DNA of 64,000 bases. It comes from DASQUK01 sp963756425. Lineage in GTDB: Bacteria; Actinomycetota; Acidimicrobiia; Acidimicrobiales; VFJN01. The notes under the pieces are model-generated. The model was not told the origin of the DNA and did not search any database. It saw only the letters and a program-made list of their open reading frames with translations. Location: assembly GCA_963756425.1 (NCBI GenBank), contig CAVWNW010000018.1, positions 156,846-220,845 of the forward strand, given 5' to 3'. A program made the translations under genes and the position numbers. Below, piece after piece: positions 45,089-53,197 of this stretch; the first letter of the stretch is position 1; every line of letters begins with the position of its first letter.

Positions 45089-47473
45089 ATGACAGCGCCG
45101 CCGCTCGTTGACATTGTCGTCGTCGATCTCTCCAGCGGCATCGCCGGCGCCTACTGCACGAAGATCCTCGCCGATGGTGGCGCCGAGGTCGTCAAGGTCG
45201 AACCCCCCGAGGGCGATCCGCTGCGGCGGTGGTCCGCGTCGGGGGCGGCAATCCCCGAGGGCGGCGAGGGCGCGCTCTTCACCTTGCTCGCGTCGGGGAA
45301 GCCGCGCCTTGTCGTCGACCCGGACGACGGGGCAGACGTCGAGCGCGTTCGCAGCGTGTTGGAGCGCGCCGACGCGGTCGTCTGGTCGAGGGGAACCCGC
45401 CTTGCGGAGAGCGCGGTGTTCTCACCGGATGGGATCCGCGACGCCGGCCCACACCTGACGGTCACGGCGATCACCCCGTTCGGGTTGGAGGGCCCGTGGT
45501 TCGACCGCGCCGCGACGGAGTTCACGCTCCAGGCGTGGTCCGGGGGGATCGTGGGGCTCGGGCGCGGTGCCCCGGACCGCGCCCCGGTGTTCGTTGGCGG
45601 CCAGATCGGCGAGTGGCTCACCGGCACGTACGCGGCGATCGGGACGATGGTCTCGCAGGCGCGCACCCGGCACGACGGCATGGGCGAGCTCGTCGACGTC
45701 TCGATGCTCGAGACGCTCGCCCTGTGCCTCACCTACTACCCCGTCACCTACCACGACATGGTGGGCCGGCCGTTCCGGCGCGGACGATCCACGATCACCC
45801 CGGGCGTGGAGACGACGAGCGATGGCCTCGTCGGGCTCGGGGTCGGGACCGGCCAGCAGTGGCACGACTTCTGCGTCATGGTCGGGCACCCGGAGTGGAT
45901 GGAGGACCGCTCCCTCTTCGCCAACCGCGCGCACCTGGCGCCGGACGTCGCCGCATGGGCGGCCGAGCACACCACCGCCGAGATCATCGAGTTGGCCCGC
46001 ACATGGCGCATCCCGCACGCGCCGATCGGCAACGGCGCCTCGATCCCGACGACCGACCACTTCGCGGCCCGCCGGTCGATCATCCGGAACGGCGGGGGCG
46101 GCGGCGTCGAACCCGACCGTCCGTACCGCTTCGTCCCGCCGTTGCTGAGCTCCCGCGCCGGTGCCGAACCCCGGACGCCCACGACGCGGCCGAGCACGTC
46201 CACGGAGGCGCCCGACCTGCCGTTCCAGGGTCTCCGGGTGCTCGACCTGACCGCCTTCTGGGCCGGCCCGCTGTGCACGCACGTGCTGGCGATGCTGGGG
46301 GCCGAGGTCCTCCACCTCGAGTCGACGGCGCGGCCCGACGGCACCCGCCTGCTCGCCGGCCTGCGGTTCTCGGAGCCCGACTGGTGGGAACGGTCGGGGA
46401 TCTTCGCCGGCCTGAACACCAACAAGAGGGGCGTGACGCTCGATCTCGGCCGGGACGAGGGACGGGAGCTGCTACGGCGGTTGATCGCGACCTGCGACGT
46501 CGTCGTCGAGAACTACACGCCCCGCGTGCTGGATCAGCTCGGGTTCGACGCCGACGCCATGCGCGCCATCCGGCCCGACATCGTCATGGTGCGGATGCCC
46601 GGCTTCGGGCTGGACGGCCCCTGGCGGGACGACCCGGCCTTCGCCTTCGTCATCGAGGACGCCTCGGGGCTGACGTGGATGACCGGCTACCCGGACCAGA
46701 ACCCAATCTCGCCGTACTGCGTGGGCGACTCGAACGCGGGCCTTCACGCACTGAGCGGCCTGCTCCTGGCCCTCGAGCACCGCCGGCGCACCGGAGACGG
46801 CGTCGTCGTTGAAGCGGCGATGGTGGACGCGGCGCTCAACGTCGCTGCGGAGCAGATCGTCGAGCACTCGGCCACCGGAGCGCTGCTCGGGCGGGACGGG
46901 AACCGGGGACCGACGGCCGCGCCGCAGAACCTCTATCTCGCCGCCGACGTCGACGAGGCCGGTGTGCGCGACACCTGGGTGGCCATCGCCATCGCGAGCG
47001 ACGAGCAGTGGCTCGCCCTCCGCGGCGCCCTCGGCGAGCCGGGCTGGGCGGTCGAGCCGGAGCTGGCGACGGGGCCCGGCCGGCGACGGCATCACGACGC
47101 CATCGATCGCCACCTCGGCAGCTGGTGCGCCGAGCGGCCGGCCGACGAGATCGTCGATTGCCTCTGGGGGGCGGCCATCCCGGTGGCGCGGGTGATGCAA
47201 CCCCACGAGCAGGCCACGCTGCCGCAGTTGCGGTTCCGCCGCTTCTTCGAGGAGGTCGACCACCCCGTCGCGGGGACGGCTCGGCACAGCACGCTGCCCA
47301 TGCGGTTCTCGCGCGGGCCCGACCGCTTCCACCGGCACCCGGCCCCGCTGCTCGGCGAGCACACCGACGAGGTGCTCGGCGGCCTCGGGGTCTCGGACGA
47401 TGAGCTCGCCCGGCTCCGGGAGGACGGCGTGATCGGCTGCACGCCGGATGCCGCGAGGAGCGCCAGCGGATAG
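45089..47473 (+). CDS. Tandem CaiB/BaiF-type (class III) CoA transferase
   Basis: 794 residues made of two complete family III CoA-transferase units (about 1-365 and 372-794). Each starts with the typical VVDLSSGIAGAYCTKILADGGAEV / VLDLTAFWAGPLCTHVLAMLGAEV segment. The catalytic Asp position reads LVDVSM in the first half but VVEAAM in the second, so only the first copy keeps Asp. Such double-length enzymes act as pseudo-dimers moving CoA between carboxylic acids. It lies 12 bp behind the crotonase, so it is probably part of the same CoA-dependent degradation operon. Confidence 0.93.
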   Translation: MTAPPLVDIVVVDLSSGIAGAYCTKILADGGAEVVKVEPPEGDPLRRWSASGAAIPEGGEGALFTLLASGKPRLVVDPDDGADVERVRSVLERADAVVWSRGTRLAESAVFSPDGIRDAGPHLTVTAITPFGLEGPWFDRAATEFTLQAWSGGIVGLGRGAPDRAPVFVGGQIGEWLTGTYAAIGTMVSQARTRHDGMGELVDVSMLETLALCLTYYPVTYHDMVGRPFRRGRSTITPGVETTSDGLVGLGVGTGQQWHDFCVMVGHPEWMEDRSLFANRAHLAPDVAAWAAEHTTAEIIELARTWRIPHAPIGNGASIPTTDHFAARRSIIRNGGGGGVEPDRPYRFVPPLLSSRAGAEPRTPTTRPSTSTEAPDLPFQGLRVLDLTAFWAGPLCTHVLAMLGAEVLHLESTARPDGTRLLAGLRFSEPDWWERSGIFAGLNTNKRGVTLDLGRDEGRELLRRLIATCDVVVENYTPRVLDQLGFDADAMRAIRPDIVMVRMPGFGLDGPWRDDPAFAFVIEDASGLTWMTGYPDQNPISPYCVGDSNAGLHALSGLLLALEHRRRTGDGVVVEAAMVDAALNVAAEQIVEHSATGALLGRDGNRGPTAAPQNLYLAADVDEAGVRDTWVAIAIASDEQWLALRGALGEPGWAVEPELATGPGRRRHHDAIDRHLGSWCAERPADEIVDCLWGAAIPVARVMQPHEQATLPQLRFRRFFEEVDHPVAGTARHSTLPMRFSRGPDRFHRHPAPLLGEHTDEVLGGLGVSDDELARLREDGVIGCTPDAARSASG

Positions 47474-47483
47474 GTTCCAGCCG

Positions 47484-47990
47484 GTGTCACACCAGCTCCG
47501 CTACGACCCGGTCGAGGCATCGCGCCAACGGTGGATCGAGCAGGGCTGGGACGACAGCGCGCCGGGCATGGCCGCGGTCGTCTCGGTCATGCGGGCCGAG
47601 CAGATCTTCCTGCACCGGGCAACCGGGATCCTGCGCCCGCTCGGCCTGACGTTCGCCCGGTACCAGGTACTCGGGATGCTGCGCTGGACGGGCCCGCTGA
47701 CCCTCGGCGCGATCGGCCACCGGCTCTGGATCACGCCGGCGACGGTCACCAGCGCGATCCATCGACTGGAGTCCGCGGGTCTGTGCCGCCGCGCCTCCCA
47801 CCCCCGGGACGCCCGAGCCACGCTGGTCGAGATCACCGCCAAGGGACGGCGCCTGTTCGACCGCTCGGTCGAGAGGCTGAACGCCGACCTGTTCGGCAAG
47901 GTCGGGCTCGCGGAGGAGGACCTCGACCTGCTCGTCGGGCTCATCCGGAAGATCCGTGCCGCCGAGGGCGACGTCGTCGCGGTGAGCTGA
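47484..47990 (+). CDS. MarR-family transcriptional regulator
   Basis: 168 residues from GTG 47484, 10 bp behind the CoA transferase. The winged helix has LGLTFARYQVLGMLRWTGPLTLGAIGHRLWITPATVTSAIHRLESAGLCRRASHPRDARATLVEITAKG, the classic MarR helix-turn-helix plus wing with the conserved D-R pair. It is the last gene of the catabolic operon and probably its ligand-responsive repressor. The 18-bp palindromes at 36666 and 40390 have the size and AT-rich form of MarR operators. Confidence 0.93.
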   Translation: MSHQLRYDPVEASRQRWIEQGWDDSAPGMAAVVSVMRAEQIFLHRATGILRPLGLTFARYQVLGMLRWTGPLTLGAIGHRLWITPATVTSAIHRLESAGLCRRASHPRDARATLVEITAKGRRLFDRSVERLNADLFGKVGLAEEDLDLLVGLIRKIRAAEGDVVAVS

Positions 47991-48034
47991 CTCCGGCGCG
48001 CCTGCTGTCCGGCAGGCCGGCGGGCGTGGTCCCG

Positions 48035-48055
48035 GAGGCCCGACGATCGGGCCTC
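48035..48055. terminator. Hairpin between convergent MarR and TetR genes
   Basis: Perfect 9-bp stem GAGGCCCGA/TCGGGCCTC with a CGA loop, lying between the MarR stop (47990) and overlapping the TetR stop (48054). It likely works as a bidirectional terminator; no U-tract is present. Confidence 0.55.
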
Positions 48056-48675
48056 AGGCGCCCGGCGCGCGGCCCTCACGGACGGCGTCATGGATCAGGC
48101 CGATGACCCACGTGATGCCGGCGATGGCCTCATCTCGATCGAGCCCCCAGTCCGCGGCCAGGCGCTCGTACGCCGCCACGCCCCAGAGCACGTCGAACAT
48201 CGCGGCCGCCACGGAGCGATCCGCATCGGTCCACCCCGCCGTATGGGGTTCGAGCGCCCGCAGCAGCGCCTCCCGCTGCCGCCGCCCCGCGGCGGTGAGG
48301 GTTGGGTCCAGCGAAGCCTGCGGTTCGACCGGGTGCGAGGCGACGACCGTGACGATGCGGCGGGCTGCGTCGGCGATCCCTTCGAGCCGCAGCCCGTCGA
48401 GGTCGATGCCGGCCTGCTGCTCGAGGCGGTGCATGACGGCGTCGCGCAGCCCGCGCTCGTTGGCGAAGTGGCGATAGACGGTCCGCTCGTTCACTCCCGC
48501 CGCGCTCGGCCACGGCACGCACGGTGAGGCCGCGCCAGTCCCGGATCGCCGACGCACTGAGGAGCTCGCACCCGGCGGTCACGATCCGGTCACGGGTCTT
48601 CGACGCCCGCTGCCGGCGCAGCGCGCTGTCGTAACGGCGGCGTGCCGGCGCGTGCCCGACGTCCAGCGAGGTCAC
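48054..48675 (-). pseudogene. TetR-family regulator, interrupted by a +1 frameshift
   Basis: About 206 residues if corrected. The GTG at 48675 overlaps the P450 stop (GTGA). The N-terminus RRQRASKTRDRIVTAGCELL is followed by LTVRAVAERAGVNERTVYRHFANERGLRDAV, the TetR helix-turn-helix. The frame breaks inside that motif near 48498-48503: one extra G separates AVAER from AGVNERTVYRHF. The C-terminal ligand domain then runs cleanly to 48054. The total length of 622 bp fits one inserted base. If the break were real, DNA binding would be lost. It is a candidate repressor of the adjacent P450 gene or of the 31818/34772 sites. Confidence 0.87.
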
Positions 48676-49868
48676 GGTGTGCGAACCGGCAGGCTTGCCC
48701 AACCCCGGACGGTGGAGGTCGGCGCGAGGCTGGCGCCCTCCCTGTCGACCTCCCATTCGGGGAAGCGCTCGAGCACCTCCTCGAGGGCCACGCGCCCCTC
48801 GAGGCGGGCCAGGGCGGCACCGAGGCAGTAGTGCGCTCCGAACCCGAAGGTGAGGTGTGCGCCGCCGGTGCGGTGGATGTCGAAGGTGTCACCGTCCGGG
48901 TTCCTGCGGTCGTCCCGGTTGGCCGAGCCGATGAGGCAGAGGAGGGCGCTGCCGGCCGGCACCGTCTGGCCCTGTATCCGCGCGTCCTTGGCGACGTACC
49001 GCCCCACGTGCGGGGCCGGCGGCTCGAACCGGAGGAGCTCCTCGATCGCGCCCGGGATGAGCGAGCGATCATCGACCAGCTCGCGGCGCTGGTCGGGGTG
49101 TTCGGCCAGGACCTTCCCCGCCCAACCGATCAGCCGCGTCGTGGTCTCGTTGCCGGCACCCGACACCACCGTGATGTACGTGAGGAGCTCATCGCGGCGC
49201 AGGCGGCGGACGGTGCCCGTCTCGTCCTCGAACTCGGCGTTGAGAAGGTCGGTCATGATGTCATCGGACGGGTGCTCCGCCCGCCAGTCGATGTATTCGG
49301 CGAACTGCTCCCCGTCGGCGAAGTCCTTCGACACCTCCATGGGCTGGCCGGCCTCCGTGCGGAGGTTCGCGTCGACGCGGTCGCGGATCCTCGGCTGATC
49401 CTCCTCCGGAACCCCCAGCAACATCCCGATCACCCGCATCGGCATCTGCGCCCCGAGGTCGGCGACGAAGTCGAAGCCACCGGCGCCGACGAACGGGTCC
49501 AGGCTCCGGGCGCAGAGCTCGCGGATCCTCGGCTCGAGCGCCGCCACCTTCCGGGGCGTGAACACCCGCGACAGCAGGCTGCGATGGATGGTGTGGGTGG
49601 GCGGGTCCTCGAAGATGACCACCCCGGGCGGCATCTCGATGTCGGCCTTGATCAGCTCGAGGATCCCGCCCCGGCCCGAGATGAACGTGTCCCGCTCGAC
49701 GAGGCCGCGCTCGGCGTCCTCATAGCGGCTCACCGCGTAGAAGTCGTGCGTCTCGTTGTAGTAGAGCGGCGCCTCCTCGCGCAGCCGGCGGAAGACGGGG
49801 TACGGGTTCCGGTCGATGTCGACGTCGTACGGGTCGTAGTAGACGTCGCTCGCAGTGCTGGTGGTCAC
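48672..49868 (-). CDS. Cytochrome P450 (second)
   Basis: 398 residues from GTG 49868 (TTSTASDVYYDPYDVDIDRNPYPVFRRL, the usual family start); an ATG at 49907 would add 13 residues. The I-helix motif is VSGAGNETT, ExxR is in EELLRFEPPAPHV, and the heme loop FGFGAHYCLG puts the Cys at about residue 348. It is only distantly similar to the P450 at 36729. It is co-translated with the TetR gene, which overlaps its stop by 4 bp, so autoregulated expression is likely. Confidence 0.95.
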   Translation of the reverse strand: MTTSTASDVYYDPYDVDIDRNPYPVFRRLREEAPLYYNETHDFYAVSRYEDAERGLVERDTFISGRGGILELIKADIEMPPGVVIFEDPPTHTIHRSLLSRVFTPRKVAALEPRIRELCARSLDPFVGAGGFDFVADLGAQMPMRVIGMLLGVPEEDQPRIRDRVDANLRTEAGQPMEVSKDFADGEQFAEYIDWRAEHPSDDIMTDLLNAEFEDETGTVRRLRRDELLTYITVVSGAGNETTTRLIGWAGKVLAEHPDQRRELVDDRSLIPGAIEELLRFEPPAPHVGRYVAKDARIQGQTVPAGSALLCLIGSANRDDRRNPDGDTFDIHRTGGAHLTFGFGAHYCLGAALARLEGRVALEEVLERFPEWEVDREGASLAPTSTVRGWASLPVRTP

Positions 49869-49890
49869 CCGCAGCCTCTTGCTAAATTCG

Positions 49891-49906
49891 TGCCAGGACC
49901 GTGGCA
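49891..49906. promoter_or_regulatory. Possible operator upstream of the P450-TetR unit
   Basis: TGCCA and TGGCA separated by 6 bases form an imperfect dyad about 25-40 bp upstream of the P450 start on the minus strand. The position suits a repressor site for the co-encoded TetR protein, but the repeat is short and could be chance. Confidence 0.3.
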
Positions 49907-50021
49907 TGAAATGTACGAGAGCGTCAAGATCGCGGATGGTCGTCCGCCGCGACCCTTCGGAGCTGCTGGACGCCCACGTCCACCGACGGCTTCGAGAGCT
50001 GCGTTGCGGGCCCGCAGTCGC

Positions 50022-51821
50022 CTAGAGGACGTTGCCGATGACCTCGCCGTCGTCGTTGATGTCGACCGCAAGCGATCCCGTGGGCACCCCGCGGAGCGTG
50101 ATCTCGGTGAACTCGCCGTCTTCGTACAGCCAGCCGTGGTGGCGCACCTGGTTGTCGACGCTGTCGATGACGATCTGGCCGTCGTCATTGATCCCTCGGA
50201 GCCGGGTCTGCGCCATGTCGGGCACGTCGATCGTGGTCGTATCGCCGGCCGGGCCGCGGCGGAACCCGTGGACCACCCCGGCCGCGTCGATGTAGAGGCC
50301 CACGATCTCGCCCCGGTCGTTGTTGTCGAAGGCGATGGTGGCTACGGCGCCGTCGACATCGACGGTGGTGACGTCGCCGCGGCGGTTGCGGGCGAAGCCG
50401 TGGGTGACGCCGTCGGCGTCGACGTACACGCCGACGATCTCGTCGCGGTTGTTGATCCCGTAGGGGATGGTCGCGGTCGAGTCGGGGACGTCGAAGCGGG
50501 TGATCCGGCCCTCATCCCACGTGTAGGCGTGGACGTCCTGACCCGTGGAGAACCCGTCGCGGACCCCGCTGAACGCCCCGACGATGCGGTCGTCGTCGTT
50601 GGTGCCGGTGGCGATGGTCCCAGCGGCGCCAGGAACGGTGATGCCGATGACCCGGCCGCCCCGGTCGATCCGGAACCCGCGAAGGTTGCCGGCGGTGCCC
50701 TGGTCGACGGTGCCGACCACGTCGCCGTCGTTGTTGATCGCTTCGAGCCGGGTCTCGCTGACCACACCGGGGGCGTCGACGGCCTCGACGTCACCCCGCT
50801 CGTCCCGGTGGTAGCTGTAGCGGTGGGCGCCGTACTGGCCGGCCAGCCGGCCGCGGTCGTCGATGTCGTAGACGGAGGTGTCGCCCGGCTGGTCGGGGAC
50901 GTCCACGCGGTTCATCGTCCCGTCCGCCTCGCGGACGAACCCGTGGGCGATGTTGGCGCTGTCGAAGTAGTAGCCGGCGATCTGACCCTGGTCGTTGATG
51001 CCCTGTGCCGAGGTCAGGTACGAGGCGCCGTCCACGTCGATGTCGGTGACGGTGCCGTCGGTGGCCCGCAGGAAGCCGTGGACCAGTTGGGTCTCGAGGT
51101 CGTAGTACGTGCCTGCGATCCTGCCCTGGTCGTCGATGTCGCTGGGCAGGGTGGCCTCCGCGCCCGGGACCGCGAAGTCGGTCACGTCGCCGTCAGCGGC
51201 GCGCACGAAGCCCCGCGACGTCCCGTTCGGGTCGACGTACTCGCCGGTGACGTCGCCGCGGTCGTTGATGCCGTACGGGCGGGTCGCGGTGGCGCCGCGC
51301 ACGTCGATGCGCCTGAAGTCGCGGCCGTCATACAGGAACCCGTGCTCCGCCTGGAACGCAGGGGTGCGGCTGCTACCCGTGTAGAACCCGACGATGTCCC
51401 CGCCGCCGTTGATCTTGGAGGCCACGGTCCCGCGAGCGCCCGGCACATCGACGGTCTGTAGGCGGCGGCTGCGCTCGTGCTGAACGAAACCGTGGAACCG
51501 ATCCCGCTCGTCGACATAGACACCGACCACCTGTCCCTGGTCGTTCCGGCCCAGGGCCGCCGTCAGCGAGGCGTCTCGGGCGTCGACCGTGCGGTAGCCG
51601 CGCTCGTCACGCATGAAGCCGTGACCGCGAAAGCTGTCGTCGGCGTGCCGGTTCCTCCCGCCGTCGGTCGGAGTCGCACCCGGGGCCGTCCGCGCCGGCC
51701 GCTCGCCGCTGGCGGAGGCGGGCGCGGAGCCCGCCAGGATCAGAGCCGTGCCCACCAGAGCGACGGCCAGTGCCAGCCCTCCCCAACGGGTGCGGGCGGG
51801 GCGAGTTCGTGACGCCATCAT
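50022..51821 (-). CDS. Secreted HAF-repeat protein
   Basis: 599 residues from ATG 51821 behind GAGGG. An Arg-rich start plus a hydrophobic segment (about 13-37, ending SAPASA) forms a signal peptide. The mature protein is almost wholly made of about 12 repeats of 40-50 residues, each with a core such as GINDRGDVTGEYVD, DIDDQGRIAGTYYD or GINNRDEIVGVYVD followed by a GFVR/GFLR strand. These match the probable extracellular HAF repeats. Aspartate-rich turns suggest a calcium-stabilised beta-propeller or solenoid. No catalytic motif is seen; a surface, adhesive or matrix role is possible. Confidence 0.88.
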   Translation of the reverse strand: MMASRTRPARTRWGGLALAVALVGTALILAGSAPASASGERPARTAPGATPTDGGRNRHADDSFRGHGFMRDERGYRTVDARDASLTAALGRNDQGQVVGVYVDERDRFHGFVQHERSRRLQTVDVPGARGTVASKINGGGDIVGFYTGSSRTPAFQAEHGFLYDGRDFRRIDVRGATATRPYGINDRGDVTGEYVDPNGTSRGFVRAADGDVTDFAVPGAEATLPSDIDDQGRIAGTYYDLETQLVHGFLRATDGTVTDIDVDGASYLTSAQGINDQGQIAGYYFDSANIAHGFVREADGTMNRVDVPDQPGDTSVYDIDDRGRLAGQYGAHRYSYHRDERGDVEAVDAPGVVSETRLEAINNDGDVVGTVDQGTAGNLRGFRIDRGGRVIGITVPGAAGTIATGTNDDDRIVGAFSGVRDGFSTGQDVHAYTWDEGRITRFDVPDSTATIPYGINNRDEIVGVYVDADGVTHGFARNRRGDVTTVDVDGAVATIAFDNNDRGEIVGLYIDAAGVVHGFRRGPAGDTTTIDVPDMAQTRLRGINDDGQIVIDSVDNQVRHHGWLYEDGEFTEITLRGVPTGSLAVDINDDGEVIGNVL

Positions 51822-51945
51822 GCGTTCCCTCGTGCGATGGTGATCCCGCCAGCCACAACGGCTTCGGATCCGTCCAGCCGGGCGGATGAACTCCGACCGC
51901 CCGGTGGTCGCAGGCGCACCTAGGTAGAACACCTCGATCATGACG

Positions 51946-51971
51946 AAGGCCCAGGTGCTCACCTGGGCCTT
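51946..51971. terminator. Strong 12-bp hairpin
   Basis: Perfect arms AAGGCCCAGGTG and CACCTGGGCCTT with only CT between them, so the real loop is 4-6 bases. Such hairpins are typical intrinsic terminators in high-GC actinobacteria. Here it sits upstream of the HAF-repeat gene and no gene clearly ends at it; it may have belonged to a lost gene (see the tRNA-like fragment beside it). Confidence 0.6.
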
Positions 51972-51979
51972 TCCCGGTT

Positions 51980-51998
51980 TGGTGGCGGGCGAGATTTG
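51980..51998 (-). other. tRNA 3'-end-like fragment
   Basis: On the minus strand this reads CAAATCTCGCCCGCCACCA, resembling the end of a T loop, the 3' acceptor strand and CCA of a tRNA, followed within 10 bases by the terminator hairpin. The spacing from loop to CCA is about two bases short and no tRNA body is present. It may be an old attachment-site remnant or chance. Confidence 0.25.
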
Positions 51999-52070
51999 CG
52001 CCGAGGGGTTCTTCGACTAGTGCCTTTGGCCGTCGTGGCAGGTCGCCAATGTTGCCTGCTCTGGCGCTCG

Positions 52071-52553
52071 TCAGTCCTCGATCGACCAGTTCAGCTCGGT
52101 ACGGAGCTCGGCCGGGTCCATCTCGGGGGATGGCTCGGTCACGTACACCTCCCAGAGGGCTCGGCCCGGGGTCAGGCCCTGGGCGTCGATCCACGACCCG
52201 AGGCGGCCCCAGGACTCCCCGAGCTGGTCGTAGCCCCCTTGGTGCACCAGGCGCGCGACCCGGCCGCCGGGCAGTGAACCGGCCCGGACCTCGCCGACGG
52301 GCCGCACGGCCCTGGCGGTGACGAAGCCGACCTCGAGGTCGACGTCCTCGGCCGGCGGGCGATGGAACCGGGCGAACGCGGGGCCCTGGATCGCAACGTC
52401 CTGGTCCGACAGCACGGCGGCGACACTGGAGAACGAGCGGTCGAAGAAGTTGACGAGCTCCTGCCGGGGGACGACGGCCCCGATGACAGCCGTGGTGGCG
52501 GCCTCGACGTCGACGAGTGTGGGTTCCATCCCGGCAGCCTTGCCCATGCTCAT
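52071..52553 (-). CDS. GyrI-like/AraC-effector-domain protein
   Basis: 160 residues from ATG 52553. The pattern matches the SOUL/GyrI-like small-molecule-binding fold: an N-terminal beta-strand, FFDRSFSSVAAVL helix, GPAFARFHRPP, DLEVGFVTARAV, and the C-terminal WEVYVTEPSPEMDPAELRTELNWSI. No DNA-binding domain is attached. It lies 16 bp behind the WhiB gene on the same strand, suggesting a co-expressed ligand-binding or drug-sequestering partner. Confidence 0.85.
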   Translation of the reverse strand: MSMGKAAGMEPTLVDVEAATTAVIGAVVPRQELVNFFDRSFSSVAAVLSDQDVAIQGPAFARFHRPPAEDVDLEVGFVTARAVRPVGEVRAGSLPGGRVARLVHQGGYDQLGESWGRLGSWIDAQGLTPGRALWEVYVTEPSPEMDPAELRTELNWSIED

Positions 52554-52569
52554 CTGACGGTCCACCGGG

Positions 52570-52989
52570 TCAGGCAATCCGCACGACCGGCACCTCCCGG
52601 AGGTGCTCGGGGAGGGGAACCTCGGGCAGCTGGTCCTCGAGGCGGGGCGCCCTGGGCGGGCGGCCCCGGCGCCGCTTTGTGGCGACGATCGTCCCGTCGA
52701 CGAACAGCTGGCCGCCCCACACACCGCACGGCTCTCGCCGCTCTAGGGCACCCTCGAGGCACGGGATGAGTGCGGGACAACTCAGGCACAGCCGCTTTGC
52801 CCGGGCGATGTCCTGCGGCTCCCCGCTGAAGAACACGTCGATGAGCTCCCCGCTCCCGTCGTTGCAGCGGGCGTGCGTCCACCACGGGACCACGTCCGGC
52901 GGGGGCCGCTCGGCCGCCCGGTCTGGCATTGGGTCCGTCGACTCGATCATCTCGTACAGCACCTCTGGGCAACGGTCACCCGTCCGCAC
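52570..52989 (-). CDS. WhiB-family iron-sulfur transcriptional regulator
   Basis: 139 residues. The four [4Fe-4S] ligands are C42 (HARCNDG), C68, C71 and C77 (CLSCPALIPC), followed by the GVWGG turn at 89-93. A basic stretch with an RGRP AT-hook-like core (108-111) comes next, then an unusual acidic, Pro/Leu-rich tail of about 28 residues (LPEVPLPEHLREVPVV). WhiB proteins bind the principal sigma factor and respond to redox or antibiotics. The AT-hook recalls WhiB7, but the length and tail do not allow assignment to a subclass. Confidence 0.93.
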   Translation of the reverse strand: MRTGDRCPEVLYEMIESTDPMPDRAAERPPPDVVPWWTHARCNDGSGELIDVFFSGEPQDIARAKRLCLSCPALIPCLEGALERREPCGVWGGQLFVDGTIVATKRRRGRPPRAPRLEDQLPEVPLPEHLREVPVVRIA

Positions 52990-53197
52990 TGGTATTGACG
53001 TCTCCCAGCCGAAAACTCATCGGTCGGCGACGACGCCCGCCGGCTCACGGAATCCTCATTCCATGTTCGTGCCGGAGCGTCGCCAGGCGGGCTGCCCTCG
53101 ACGTCGAGGAGTAGGCCGCTGGGCCGGAACCGGATCACCCCGGCTCCTCGACGCCCGGAAGCAATCTGACGGTCTGACGCGGGAGGCCTCCCTGCCG

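Noticed and set aside
48642..51461. 939-residue open frame on the plus strand opposite P450 and HAF-repeat gene
   Set aside because: Both opposite genes have strong family motifs; this frame only mirrors them.
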